Of a stretch of 64,000 nt of DNA, positions 37,746 to 46,427 are shown one piece after another. The notes under the pieces were generated by a model that saw only the letters and a program-made list of their open reading frames with translations, had not been told where the DNA came from and did no database searches. Within the stretch, counting starts at the first letter, position 1; each line of letters begins with the position of its first letter. The translations under genes and the position numbers were made by a program. The stretch covers positions 2,911,432 through 2,975,431 of the forward strand of contig NZ_KQ236688.1 in the NCBI RefSeq assembly GCF_001183545.1, in the 5' to 3' direction. The DNA comes from Cellvibrio sp. pealriver (GTDB lineage Bacteria; Pseudomonadota; Gammaproteobacteria; Pseudomonadales; Cellvibrionaceae).

Positions 37746-38642
37746 ATGGCTCATTACCTCCTCGCCGGCTTACGCCGTATTTATCCCGGCCGCATCTGCA
37801 CATTCACTGTTATCGCCTGCCTGTTTGGATTGTCGTTGCCCGCCCAAGCCAAACCTGTGCGCACAGTGCAAGGCAATAACAGTATCGAAATTTATGCTAA
37901 AGGCCTGCTGCAACTTGCGCTCAGCAAGGTGCCAGGAAAATATGCCGTGCAGGAGACCATCCCCAATACCAGCGAAGAGCGCATGGTCAGCATGCTGATC
38001 GACAACCAACTGGATGTCGTCTGGTACGCCACGACAAATGATCTGGAGGAGCGCCTGCAACCCATCCGCATCTGTATTTATCGCGGCCTGTTGGGTTATC
38101 GCGTTTTGATGATCAAAAAAGGCACCCAACACAAATTCGATGGCATTCAAAATCTGGAGGATTTGAAACGCGTATCGCTCGGTCAGGGGCGTTTTTGGGC
38201 AGATACCAACGTACTCACCGCCAACAATCTGAATGTGGTGAAAGTACTGAAATACGAAGGGCTTTTTTACATGCTCGATGGCGACCGTTTTGATGCGTTC
38301 CCACGCGGTGCACACGAACCCTGGGCAGAAATGCAACGCCACCCCAAACTGGCGTTGGATGTTGAACAAAACCTGCTGCTGTCCTACACCAATCCTTTTT
38401 ATTTTTTTGTGAACAAATCCAACACCCAATTAGCGGCAGACATTGAGCGCGGCCTGCGCATAGCTATTGAAGATGGCAGTTTCAACGATTACTTTTTTAA
38501 TGACCCCACCGTGAAAGACGCGATTGAGAAAACCAATCTGAAAAGCCGCACACTAATTCAATTACAAAACCCCGGGCTTCCGCCCAAGACACCGGTGGAT
38601 GATAAATCCCTTTGGTTTGATCCCTATGCACTCAACGAGTAG
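37746..38642 (+). CDS. Periplasmic solute-binding protein (SBP_bac_3-like)
   Basis: 298 residues: a signal peptide (cleavage after PAQA, about residue 35) and a two-lobe amino-acid-type binding domain (SEERMVSMLIDNQLDVVWYA, LLGYRVLMIKKGTQ, IQNLEDLKRVSLGQG, FVNKSNTQLAADIERGLRIA). No transporter gene is linked on the same strand, so it may be an orphan binding protein or a sensor. The ligand cannot be read from sequence. TAGGA stands 8 bases before the ATG. Confidence 0.8.
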   Translation: MAHYLLAGLRRIYPGRICTFTVIACLFGLSLPAQAKPVRTVQGNNSIEIYAKGLLQLALSKVPGKYAVQETIPNTSEERMVSMLIDNQLDVVWYATTNDLEERLQPIRICIYRGLLGYRVLMIKKGTQHKFDGIQNLEDLKRVSLGQGRFWADTNVLTANNLNVVKVLKYEGLFYMLDGDRFDAFPRGAHEPWAEMQRHPKLALDVEQNLLLSYTNPFYFFVNKSNTQLAADIERGLRIAIEDGSFNDYFFNDPTVKDAIEKTNLKSRTLIQLQNPGLPPKTPVDDKSLWFDPYALNE

Positions 38643-38681
38643 CGCAAGTATTTGCTCAATAATTAATATCTCGACAACCTG

Positions 38682-38708
38682 AAAAAGTCGGCAATGCGCC
38701 GACTTTTT
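38682..38708. terminator. Bidirectional terminator between convergent operons
   Basis: Stem AAAAAGTCGGC / GCCGACTTTTT with a 5-base loop. It serves the solute-binding protein gene on plus and overlaps the stop codon of the minus-strand ABC ATPase gene. Confidence 0.85.
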
Positions 38709-39450
38709 AACACTCAATTCCTAACTCGCGCAAAATATCGTCGCGCAATTTTTGTAGTGCAGGATCGGATAATTTTCGTGGATGCTCAAACGGCACTTCA
38801 AAAATCGTTTGGATACTTGCCGGGCGATTGGAAAGCACGACAACACGATTCGCCAGATGCACAGCTTCTTCAACATCGTGAGTAATCAAGATTACCGTAT
38901 GGCGCTCTTCCTCCAGAATGCGCAACAACTCTGTGCGGATACGCAAACTCATTAACGCATCGAGCGCAGAAAAAGGCTCATCCATGTACAGGATTTCCGG
39001 TTTAACGGCGAGTGCGCGCGCAATTTCCGCGCGTTTCAACATACCACCCGACAACTCGCGCGGATAATGTTGCTCAAAACCTTTCAAGCCCACTAAATCC
39101 GCATAATGATCGGCAACGGCTGCTTTATCGCTGTGTTCGTCACTTAAACCAAACATCAAGTTTTGTTGCACGGTTAACCAAGGGAAAACCGACCCATATT
39201 GGGAAATTAAAATGCCATTGGAGTTGGGGCCTTTGCGCACCACACCGTCAATAGCAATGCTGCCCTCATCGGGCAACATAAATCCGGCGATCATGTTCAT
39301 CAATGTGGATTTGCCACAACCGGACGGTCCTACAATCGCAATAAATTCGCCATCCGCAATCGTCAGATCAATACCATCGATGACAGTTTTGGTTTCATTG
39401 CCAGATGCAAAATGTTTTTTAATATTTTTGATAACAATCTTATCGGTCAT
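38707..39450 (-). CDS. ABC importer ATPase, NitT/TauT family
   Basis: 247 residues with Walker A GPSGCGKSTLMN, Q loop, signature LSGGML (Gln replaced by Met), Walker B EILYMDEPFSALDALM and the switch His in ILITHDVEEAVHLA. This subfamily energises importers for nitrate, taurine, sulfonates and thiamine precursors. Last gene of the five-gene operon with SCO1 and a cupredoxin-like gene; its start overlaps the permease by 11 bases. Confidence 0.93.
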   Translation of the reverse strand: MTDKIVIKNIKKHFASGNETKTVIDGIDLTIADGEFIAIVGPSGCGKSTLMNMIAGFMLPDEGSIAIDGVVRKGPNSNGILISQYGSVFPWLTVQQNLMFGLSDEHSDKAAVADHYADLVGLKGFEQHYPRELSGGMLKRAEIARALAVKPEILYMDEPFSALDALMSLRIRTELLRILEEERHTVILITHDVEEAVHLANRVVVLSNRPASIQTIFEVPFEHPRKLSDPALQKLRDDILRELGIEC

Positions 39451-40198
39451 AACGCCACCTTACTGATTTATGCCCTTCCATTAGTCGCATCAAGCCGTCC
39501 AATAAAAGTCCGATGACGCCAATAATAATCATGCCCGCAATTACCAAGTCATAACGATTACCAGCATTGCGCGAATCCATGATCATGTAACCAAGACCAG
39601 AGCGCAGCGCGATCATTTCTGCCGCAACCACGACCAACCAAGCTACACCCAGCGAAATTCGCATACCCACAATTAAATCGGGCAATACTGCTGGAATTAC
39701 CACTTGCCGATAGAGTTTGTAACGCGACACACCAAAATTTTCAGCGGCATTTAAATAGCGCGGTTCAATGGTGTGAACTCCTGCAGCCGTCTGCACAATC
39801 AACGGAAATACCGCAGCGATAAAAATCAAAAATATCGGCGATGCATTACCCACACCAAACCAAAGAATGGCCAACGGAATCCAGGCGATAGGTGAGATGG
39901 GGCGCAAAATTTGGAATACCGGATTCAATGTAGCGTAAGCGCTATCAACACGCCCCATCCATAATCCCAATGGGATCGCCGTAACGACGGCTAGTAAAAA
40001 ACCAGTACCAACACGCATCAGTGATGAGCTGATATGCTCCCATAAGGTTCCATCTTCAATTAATTCCAGCGTTCCGGTTACCACCTGCAATGGTGTCGGA
40101 AAAATCACACTGCCGGTTTTGACAACCACTATCCACCAGACTGCAATTAGCGTTGTAATCAACACTACTGGCGGGATTATTTTGTTAAGTTTTATCAC
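39440..40198 (-). CDS. ABC importer permease, NitT/TauT (SsuC) family
   Basis: 252 residues with about six membrane helices (IPPVVLITTLIAVWWIVVV, ILRPISPIAWIPLAILWFG, FLIFIAAVFPLIVQTAAG) and the cytoplasmic EAA coupling loop NAAENFGVSRYKLYRQVVIP. Makes the channel for the ATPase next to it. Operon position suggests a metal-related substrate, as set out under the binding protein. Confidence 0.92.
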   Translation of the reverse strand: MIKLNKIIPPVVLITTLIAVWWIVVVKTGSVIFPTPLQVVTGTLELIEDGTLWEHISSSLMRVGTGFLLAVVTAIPLGLWMGRVDSAYATLNPVFQILRPISPIAWIPLAILWFGVGNASPIFLIFIAAVFPLIVQTAAGVHTIEPRYLNAAENFGVSRYKLYRQVVIPAVLPDLIVGMRISLGVAWLVVVAAEMIALRSGLGYMIMDSRNAGNRYDLVIAGMIIIGVIGLLLDGLMRLMEGHKSVRWRYDR

Positions 40199-40235
40199 AG
40201 CAACTACCCTTTTATTATGTAAATTTTTACAACGA

Positions 40236-40661
40236 TTATCGCAGCAAATTTTTCATCCGCCACCGCAAACGATTCCACCCTGGCGTGGGCTCCGGATCCA
40301 CCACCACACGCATTTGCCCGCTCGCATGGGCGGTACAGGCAAAATCATATTCAGAAGCTAATTCAAACGGCAGCTTGAAACTTTGCCCCGGCATAATCAA
40401 TGTCGGCCCAAACATTTGCGGCACATCATCCAGATTGCGCAACACTAACAAGTCGCGCACCCCCAGCGCCAAATAAATCTGGTCGGGCAAAATACTGACA
40501 GGATTACCTGCCATACGCTGCGCCCATGTACCTTTGGGAATTTCAAAAATTTCTTCGCGGGAATCGTAGCGAACCGGAAAAAAAGCGATCAGCGACACCA
40601 ACGCAATAACAACACCAAAAACTATCGATAACCAACGCACAGTCCCTTTCGTCAGCGTCAT
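40236..40661 (-). CDS. Membrane-anchored cupredoxin-like protein
   Basis: 141 residues: one N-terminal membrane helix (LSIVFGVVIALVSLIAFFPV) and a periplasmic domain with a plastocyanin-like ending, CTAHASGQM, i.e. Cys-X2-His-X4-Met as in type-1 copper sites. The first His ligand, normally in a segment like N-x-D-x-x-x-H-x-x-GP, appears as Gln in NLDDVPQMFGP, so the site may be incomplete or use Met. It starts within the last 4 bases of the SCO1 gene. Copper binding is an inference. Confidence 0.65.
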   Translation of the reverse strand: MTLTKGTVRWLSIVFGVVIALVSLIAFFPVRYDSREEIFEIPKGTWAQRMAGNPVSILPDQIYLALGVRDLLVLRNLDDVPQMFGPTLIMPGQSFKLPFELASEYDFACTAHASGQMRVVVDPEPTPGWNRLRWRMKNLLR

Positions 40662-41260
40662 AGTGTTGCCTGTTGCTTTTTAGTTTGCAGCAATATTTTT
40701 ATGTCATGGGTGATGTCATCTGCGCTTTTTCCAAACGGCACCAGAGCACGCAAGAAACCCTCGCGGTCGATCAAATAAAGATACGAAGAATGGTGCACTT
40801 CATAAGTACCGCCATTTTTGTGCACTTCTTTTTTCGCAATAATGCCGTAAGCCTGACGCACAGCCGCCAGCTCGTCAGCCGAACCGGTGACGCCAATAAA
40901 ATGCGGATTAAAATTGGCAAGATATTCACGCAGGCGCGCCGGTGTATCGCGCTCGGGATCGACCGTCACATACACCACTTGCACCTGATCCGCGAGGGCT
41001 CCGAGATGTTTAGCGGTTTGCGCAAGGTTGGCAAGCGTCATAGGGCAAACATTCGGGCAATGGCTGAAACCAAAACCCAATACAATTAATTTGCCGCGCT
41101 GTTCGCTGAGTGTGAATAGATTATCGCGGGAACTCGCCAAGGAAAAATCCGGTGCCATGCGTGGCGGTTCAAACACGCCAGACTTTAAAGTCGCATTATC
41201 GGCAACAGCATTGTTTGCGATAGCAAAACAAAACACACTCATCAGGATTAATCGAATCAT
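40658..41260 (-). CDS. SCO1/SenC family copper chaperone
   Basis: 200 residues: signal peptide, then a thioredoxin-fold domain with the SCO copper site Cys-X3-Cys (SHCPNVCPMTLANL) and the distal His (YEVHHSSYLYLID). SCO proteins deliver copper to cytochrome oxidase CuA or act as thiol reductases on it. Here there is no oxidase gene alongside; it lies inside an ABC-importer operon, second gene after the binding protein. Confidence 0.92.
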   Translation of the reverse strand: MIRLILMSVFCFAIANNAVADNATLKSGVFEPPRMAPDFSLASSRDNLFTLSEQRGKLIVLGFGFSHCPNVCPMTLANLAQTAKHLGALADQVQVVYVTVDPERDTPARLREYLANFNPHFIGVTGSADELAAVRQAYGIIAKKEVHKNGGTYEVHHSSYLYLIDREGFLRALVPFGKSADDITHDIKILLQTKKQQATL

Positions 41261-41275
41261 TTTAAAATCCTGATA

Positions 41276-42319
41276 CTAAACCGTGATCGCAACAGACTTG
41301 GCGTTATTGACGAAGGTTTCATCCACATAACTTTCAAACGCAACCGGCTTGGTCAGCGTACCCGCGGCAATCGACAGCTCCATCAGTTCATTGAACTCAT
41401 CTTTGATCATGCGCATATCGCCGTAGGTCACACGGTCTTCCGGGTTTTCCATTACAAAGCGAATGATATTGGGATCCTGATTGAAAAATTGTCGGCCAGC
41501 GGCAATCTGTACCGCCTTCTCGCGGTTCACCATTCCCTGATCCAACCAGGCCCCCGCACTCATCACATGGTTAACCAGATCCTGCACAACTTCCGGTTGC
41601 GATTGAATCAACTCTTCGCGCACGGTGAGTACGCAGCAGATGTAATTGCGCCACTCGTCGCGTGTCATCCGCAATGGGCGCGCGTAACCGGCCTTTTGTG
41701 CCGCAGCACCGAAGGGTTCGCCGGTACAGTAAGCATCCACCGCATTGGCATAGAGTGCAGCGGGCATATCCGGCGGCGGCATTTCAACAATTTCAATATC
41801 AGTGTGGGTCATGCCCTCTTGCGCCAGCATTTTGCGCAAGAATAAAAAATCCACCGCAAACCGGCTCGGGATCGCAATGCGTTTGCCTTTCAATTGGCTG
41901 AAGTTTTGATAGTCGGAATCGGTGCGCACCATAATCACTGCACCAGACCTGTGCCCCAAGGAGACAACCTTGAGCGGGATTTGCTTGGTAGTGAGATCCA
42001 TCACCAAAGGAGCCAGCATATATGCTGCCTGAATGCGGCCGGTCATCAGCGATTCTTTGATCTCTGGCCATCCGCTGTATTTACTGTACTGAAAACCAAT
42101 CCCCTGGGGATTGGTTTGTACGCCAGCCAGTGAATGGGCGGCACAGGCAACGGGCAGAGTCAGGTTGCAGGTGACGGGTAAACCACCCACTACCAGTAAT
42201 TTGCTGTCTTCGGCCGGGGAACAGGATGCCAAACCAAAAGGCAGTGAGGCGGCAGCCATGCCCTTTAGCAATTGGCGGCGCTGACGGAAATAAGCAGCCT
42301 GAGGGTCGTTGGTGTTCAT
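41276..42319 (-). CDS. ABC substrate-binding lipoprotein, NrtA/NMT1-like, Tat-type signal
   Basis: 347 residues. The N-terminus has a twin-arginine-like RQRRQLLKGM followed by a lipobox GLASC (Cys33), so a Tat-exported lipoprotein is likely. The rest resembles NrtA/CmpA/NMT1-type binding proteins (YSGWPEIKESLMTGRIQAAY, GYARPLRMTRDEWRN). Unusual Cys/Met content, VTCNLTLPVACAAH, VEMPPPDMP and YICCVL, would suit a soft metal ligand. First gene of the operon that continues into SCO1, the cupredoxin-like gene, permease and ATPase. The substrate is inferred only from the neighbours. Confidence 0.85.
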   Translation of the reverse strand: MNTNDPQAAYFRQRRQLLKGMAAASLPFGLASCSPAEDSKLLVVGGLPVTCNLTLPVACAAHSLAGVQTNPQGIGFQYSKYSGWPEIKESLMTGRIQAAYMLAPLVMDLTTKQIPLKVVSLGHRSGAVIMVRTDSDYQNFSQLKGKRIAIPSRFAVDFLFLRKMLAQEGMTHTDIEIVEMPPPDMPAALYANAVDAYCTGEPFGAAAQKAGYARPLRMTRDEWRNYICCVLTVREELIQSQPEVVQDLVNHVMSAGAWLDQGMVNREKAVQIAAGRQFFNQDPNIIRFVMENPEDRVTYGDMRMIKDEFNELMELSIAAGTLTKPVAFESYVDETFVNNAKSVAITV

Positions 42320-42407
42320 GTAATACCTTTGCGCGATGCTGTCACGCTAATCAACAAAAAAATTCACGTGAGTATTAAGCATCCTCTTTAGGTCGTCCAG
42401 AGAACCT

Positions 42408-42426
42408 CCATAGATAAAACCTATGG
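42408..42426. promoter_or_regulatory. Operator-like inverted repeat 1 (CCATAG-N7-CTATGG)
   Basis: Perfect 6-bp arms separated by 7 bases, in the region between the divergent importer operon and oprC. A second copy with the same arms and spacing lies 80 bases to the right. Confidence 0.55.
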
Positions 42427-42488
42427 CATTTGCGCAAGTATTATCCTGCTCAACCACCGCCTGTTTGCACCAAAATCGCCCTAAATTA

Positions 42489-42505
42489 CATAGTCAAAAT
42501 CTATG
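42489..42505. promoter_or_regulatory. Operator-like inverted repeat 2 (CATAG-N7-CTATG)
   Basis: Same arms and spacer length as the copy at 42408-42426; the centre-to-centre distance is 80 bases. It lies 90 bases before the oprC start. Confidence 0.55.
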
Positions 42506-42594
42506 GGATCTTGATTGCGAGTCTTTGGACCCCTCATCTATAACGCCACCCCTTTAATCCGTCCTTTATTTTTAACAATAAGATCGAGAACATC

Positions 42595-44652
42595 ATGATT
42601 GCCAAACCGCGATTAATTAGCCTGGCCATTTGCACGCTGCTTACCCCTTGGGTGCACGCCGATACCAAAACCAAAAATGACACCATTACCGAAGAAATGG
42701 TCATCACCGGCGTAAAAACCGAAACACCACTCACCATAGAAACCGACCCCAAAGCCCCGCGCCAACCGCTGCCTGCACAAGACGGGGCGGATTATCTGAA
42801 AACCATCCCGGGCTTTTCGGTGATCCGCAAGGGCGGCACCAGCGGTGACCCAGTCTTTCGCGGTATGGCCGGTTCGCGCCTTTCGCTGCTGCTGGATGGC
42901 GATCTGGTCTTGGGTGGCTGCGGCAGCCGTATGGATCCACCGACCGCCTATGTATTTCCTGAAACCTATGACCGCATTCGTTTGGTCAAAGGCCCGCAAA
43001 CGGTTATCCACGGCCCCGGCAATTCCGCCGGTGTCGTTCTATTTGAGCGCGACCGCGAACGACTGGCCGAATCCGGTTGGAAATTCCATAGCAGCTTGTT
43101 AGGGGGCAGTTTTGGACGGGACGATGAAGTGATCGATCTGCAAGGCGGAACACCGGACTTTTACCTGCGCGGCATGGCCAGCCATTCACAGCAAGACAAC
43201 TATGAAGATGGCGATGGCAACGAAGTCCATTCGCAATACGACCGCTGGAACACCAATCTCGCCCTGGGCTGGACACCCAGCGACGATGTGACTGTCGAAA
43301 TCAACGGCAGCCGCAGTGATGCCGAAGCGGCCTATGCCGATAGGAGCATGGACGGTTCACAGTTCGCGCGCGACAACATCAGCGCAAAAGTCATCGTAAA
43401 AAATCTGAGCCCGGTTTGGAAAAAACTGGAGACGCAGGTTTACTACAACTATGTCGATCACGTGATGGATAACTACTCCCTGCGCAAGCTGACGGGCATG
43501 ACCGCCATGCAAATGGCCTCCAACCCGGATCGCCAGACAGAAGGCGCGCGGGTGTTGGCAACGCTCAACCCAATCTCGTCCGCCGAGCTGATCATCGGTG
43601 CCGATACCCAAACCAATGACCACACCAACCGCTCCACCTCCAACCAGATGATGATGCCCTATCAGGATATGCCGCGTGTTGGCGATGCCCACTTCGAACA
43701 ACTTGGTATCTTTGGTGAGTGGACACAAACCCTGACCGGACAACAGCGCGTCATTGGCGGACTCCGCTTAGATGACTGGAGCGCAGAAGACCAGCGCGCA
43801 GCCACCCGCATGATTGGCAACATGCAATACACCAATCCCACCGCAGGCAAAGAGCGCAATGAAAATTTATCCAGCGGCTTCTTGCGCTACGAAAAAGATG
43901 TGCACCCCATTACCCTGTATACCGGTATTGGCCACAGCGAACGCTTCCCTGATTATTGGGAGCTAATCAGCAAAGAGTCGCTCGATTCCATCAGCGCATT
44001 TAATTCCAAACCGGAAGAGACCACACAGCTGGATATAGGCGCGATTTATACTCAACATAAATTGAAAAGCAGTGTGTCGGTGTTTTACAGCGAAATTGAT
44101 AATTACCTGCTGATCCAGTCGCGCGTGAACAAACCGGTAGGGGCAACAGGTTCGAGAGTCGCCACCGTCACCCGCAACGTCGATGCCAGCACCTGGGGCT
44201 TGGAAGCCGACATCAGCTATGCAATCACCGACAGTTGGCGCACAGAGGCATCATTGGCCAGCACGCGCGGCACCAATGAAACCGACGATACCCACTTATC
44301 GCAAATCCCACCACTGGAGCTTCGCCTCGGTCTCAACTACACCAACCCCACCTGGTCTGCCGGTGTGTTCTGGCGCGTGGCAGATGACCAAACACGGGTA
44401 GACATCAACAAAGGTAACATCGCCGGACAAGACATAGGTGCCAGCGATGGCTTTAATGTACTGTCCTTCAATGCCGGTTGGCGCGCACATAAAAATCTGT
44501 TGATCACCAGCGGTATTGATAACCTGCTCAACGAAACTTATGCGGAGCACATCAGTAAAGCAGGAGCGATGATTGCGGGTTACGACCAAACAACGCGCAT
44601 CAATGAACCGGGAAGAACTTACTGGTTGAAAGCACAACTGAGTTTTGAATAA
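42595..44652 (+). CDS. oprC: TonB-dependent copper receptor, OprC type
   Basis: A 685-residue outer-membrane receptor: signal peptide (1-22), plug domain (DGADYLKTIPGFSVIRKGGT, DPVFRGMAGSRLSLLLDGD), and a 22-strand-type barrel ending in TYWLKAQLSFE with terminal Phe-Glu. The segment GGCGSRMDPPTAYVFPE is characteristic of OprC, and its Cys-X3-Met together with a downstream His-X-Met (DHVMDNYS) corresponds to the copper site described for Pseudomonas OprC. It diverges from the importer operon, from which it is separated by two operator-like repeats. Confidence 0.9.
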   Translation: MIAKPRLISLAICTLLTPWVHADTKTKNDTITEEMVITGVKTETPLTIETDPKAPRQPLPAQDGADYLKTIPGFSVIRKGGTSGDPVFRGMAGSRLSLLLDGDLVLGGCGSRMDPPTAYVFPETYDRIRLVKGPQTVIHGPGNSAGVVLFERDRERLAESGWKFHSSLLGGSFGRDDEVIDLQGGTPDFYLRGMASHSQQDNYEDGDGNEVHSQYDRWNTNLALGWTPSDDVTVEINGSRSDAEAAYADRSMDGSQFARDNISAKVIVKNLSPVWKKLETQVYYNYVDHVMDNYSLRKLTGMTAMQMASNPDRQTEGARVLATLNPISSAELIIGADTQTNDHTNRSTSNQMMMPYQDMPRVGDAHFEQLGIFGEWTQTLTGQQRVIGGLRLDDWSAEDQRAATRMIGNMQYTNPTAGKERNENLSSGFLRYEKDVHPITLYTGIGHSERFPDYWELISKESLDSISAFNSKPEETTQLDIGAIYTQHKLKSSVSVFYSEIDNYLLIQSRVNKPVGATGSRVATVTRNVDASTWGLEADISYAITDSWRTEASLASTRGTNETDDTHLSQIPPLELRLGLNYTNPTWSAGVFWRVADDQTRVDINKGNIAGQDIGASDGFNVLSFNAGWRAHKNLLITSGIDNLLNETYAEHISKAGAMIAGYDQTTRINEPGRTYWLKAQLSFE

Positions 44653-44728
44653 AAAAGAGAACGGCGACACAAAATCCCGTTCCGTCACCAATCGGTCATC
44701 AAACCAGAAAATAACCTTCACAAAACAC

Positions 44729-44760
44729 GGCTAGGGTGGCAGTGCAATTCCACCCTAGCC
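44729..44760 (+). promoter_or_regulatory. Strong hairpin in the GDPD 5' leader
   Basis: A perfect 11-bp stem GGCTAGGGTGG / CCACCCTAGCC with a 10-base loop, directly followed by the ribosome-binding site AAGGAGG and the ATG at 44777. There is no T run, so a simple terminator for oprC is doubtful; a role in the leader is possible. Confidence 0.6.
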
Positions 44761-44776
44761 CCAAGGAGGTTTCCCC

Positions 44777-46033
44777 ATGCTACGCCAGGTTCATCTCACC
44801 GCCGGCCTATTGGCCTTGCTTGTTGCCATCCCCTTTAGTGCCTGCGCACACAGCGATAAAGCACAACATCATCATTACGACGACGATAAAAATCCACGCA
44901 TCCAACTGGGGCCGCGCCCATTCTTTTTAGTGGATGACATGGACGAAAGTGCGCTGAAAAAGAAATTACAAAGCTGCGTGAATAACCCGGTTAAAAAAAC
45001 CAACTTCTCGATTGGCCATCGCGGTGCGCCGTTGCAATTTCCCGAACACACCAAAGAATCCTACGAAGCAGCCGCAAAAATGGGAGCAGGGATTTTAGAG
45101 TGCGATGTCACTTTCACCAAAGATAAACAACTGGTGTGCCGCCACTCACAATGCGACCTTCACACCACCACCAATATCCTCGCCACGCCACTCGCGAGCA
45201 AATGCAGCCAGAATTTTTCGCCGTTTGATCCTGTCAGTGGCAAAGCAGCGGGTGCCAATTGTTGCACCAGCGATATCACCCTCGCCGAATTTAAAACCCT
45301 GCAAGGCAAAATGGATGCATTCAACCCCAAAGCCACTAGCGTCGATGAATATTTAAAAGGCACTGCCAATTGGCGCACCGACTTGTATGCCAATAGAGGC
45401 ACACTGCTGACACACGCCGAGAGCATCCAGCTGTTCAAAAAGCTCGGGGTAAAAATGACGCCCGAATTAAAATCGGCCAGCGTATCCATGCCCTTTGAAG
45501 GCACCTACACCCAGGCTATGTATGCACAACAAATGATTAACGAATACAAAGCCGCCGGTGTAAAACCGCGCGATGTCTGGCCACAATCATTTGATATACA
45601 GGATGTTCGTTACTGGATTAAAAACGAGCCGGAATTTGGCAAGCAAGCTGTATATCTGGATGATGCTAACACTATCGCCGACGTGCCTACCGCGGCCGAT
45701 TTACAACTCTACGCCGATGAGGGCTTTAACATAGTCGCCCCACCCATTTGGGTTTTGCTCGCGCTCGACAACAACAATAAAATCATTCCATCGGAATATG
45801 CGCGCAATGCAAAAAAAGCCGGATTAAAAATCATCACCTGGTCATTTGAACGCTCAGGCCCATTAAAAAATGGCGGTGGTTGGTATTACCAAACCATCAA
45901 TCCAGCAATTAACAATGATGGCGATATGATGAATGCCTTACACGTACTGGCAAAAGATGTCGGCGTAATCGGAATTTTCTCTGACTGGCCCGCCAGCGTG
46001 AGTTATTACGCGAGCTGCATGGATTTGAAATAA
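44777..46033 (+). CDS. Glycerophosphodiester phosphodiesterase (GDPD), secreted
   Basis: 418 residues. Lipoprotein-like signal (FSACAHS), a His/Asp-rich patch HHHYDDDK, then a GDPD TIM barrel: catalytic His in [32 protein letters not shown] with metal Glu/Asp and second His, and the late TWSFERSGP. GlpQ-like enzymes release glycerol-3-phosphate from deacylated phospholipids. Cys-rich for the family (several pairs, e.g. GANCCTSD). A perfect ribosome-binding site (AAGGAGG) precedes it. Confidence 0.9.
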   Translation: MLRQVHLTAGLLALLVAIPFSACAHSDKAQHHHYDDDKNPRIQLGPRPFFLVDDMDESALKKKLQSCVNNPVKKTNFSIGHRGAPLQFPEHTKESYEAAAKMGAGILECDVTFTKDKQLVCRHSQCDLHTTTNILATPLASKCSQNFSPFDPVSGKAAGANCCTSDITLAEFKTLQGKMDAFNPKATSVDEYLKGTANWRTDLYANRGTLLTHAESIQLFKKLGVKMTPELKSASVSMPFEGTYTQAMYAQQMINEYKAAGVKPRDVWPQSFDIQDVRYWIKNEPEFGKQAVYLDDANTIADVPTAADLQLYADEGFNIVAPPIWVLLALDNNNKIIPSEYARNAKKAGLKIITWSFERSGPLKNGGGWYYQTINPAINNDGDMMNALHVLAKDVGVIGIFSDWPASVSYYASCMDLK

Positions 46034-46051
46034 CAACACACTGTGCACAAT

Positions 46052-46087
46052 AAAAAATCCCGGTCAGGGCAATGGCCGGGATTTTTT
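46052..46087 (+). terminator. Terminator of the GDPD gene
   Basis: Stem AAAAAATCCCGG / CCGGGATTTTTT with a 12-base loop, 18 bases after the stop. Confidence 0.85.
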
Positions 46088-46149
46088 ATGTTACTCAAAT
46101 GATCTGCATCGCCACTGCAACGTAATAACCTGAATTTACAGGTGACGTT

Positions 46150-46410
46150 ATGCAAACAAATATCGCTTTTTCCGCTGCCGATATCTCGCGCATTATTGAA
46201 ATGGCGTGGGAAGATCGCACCCCCTTTGAAGCAATCGAAACGCTGTACGGTTTAGGTGAACCCGATGTGCGCTTACTGATGCGCAAAGAGCTCAAACCGT
46301 CATCGTTCCGCTTATGGCGCGCTCGCGTGAGTGGCAGGAAAACCAAACATCTTTATCTGCGCTCACCGGACGTTACCCGCGGCTACTGCCCCACACAATA
46401 CAAACGCTGA
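46150..46410 (+). CDS. DUF2805 / TIGR03643 family protein
   Basis: 86 residues matching a small conserved bacterial family: FSAADISRIIEMAWEDRTPF, LYGLGEPDVRLLMRKELKPS, then SFRLWRARVSGRKTKHLYL. Probably a helix-rich nucleic-acid-binding type protein, but the function is unknown. Convergent with the methyltransferase gene. Confidence 0.85.
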   Translation: MQTNIAFSAADISRIIEMAWEDRTPFEAIETLYGLGEPDVRLLMRKELKPSSFRLWRARVSGRKTKHLYLRSPDVTRGYCPTQYKR

Positions 46411-46427
46411 TACACACTCGTGCCCGG

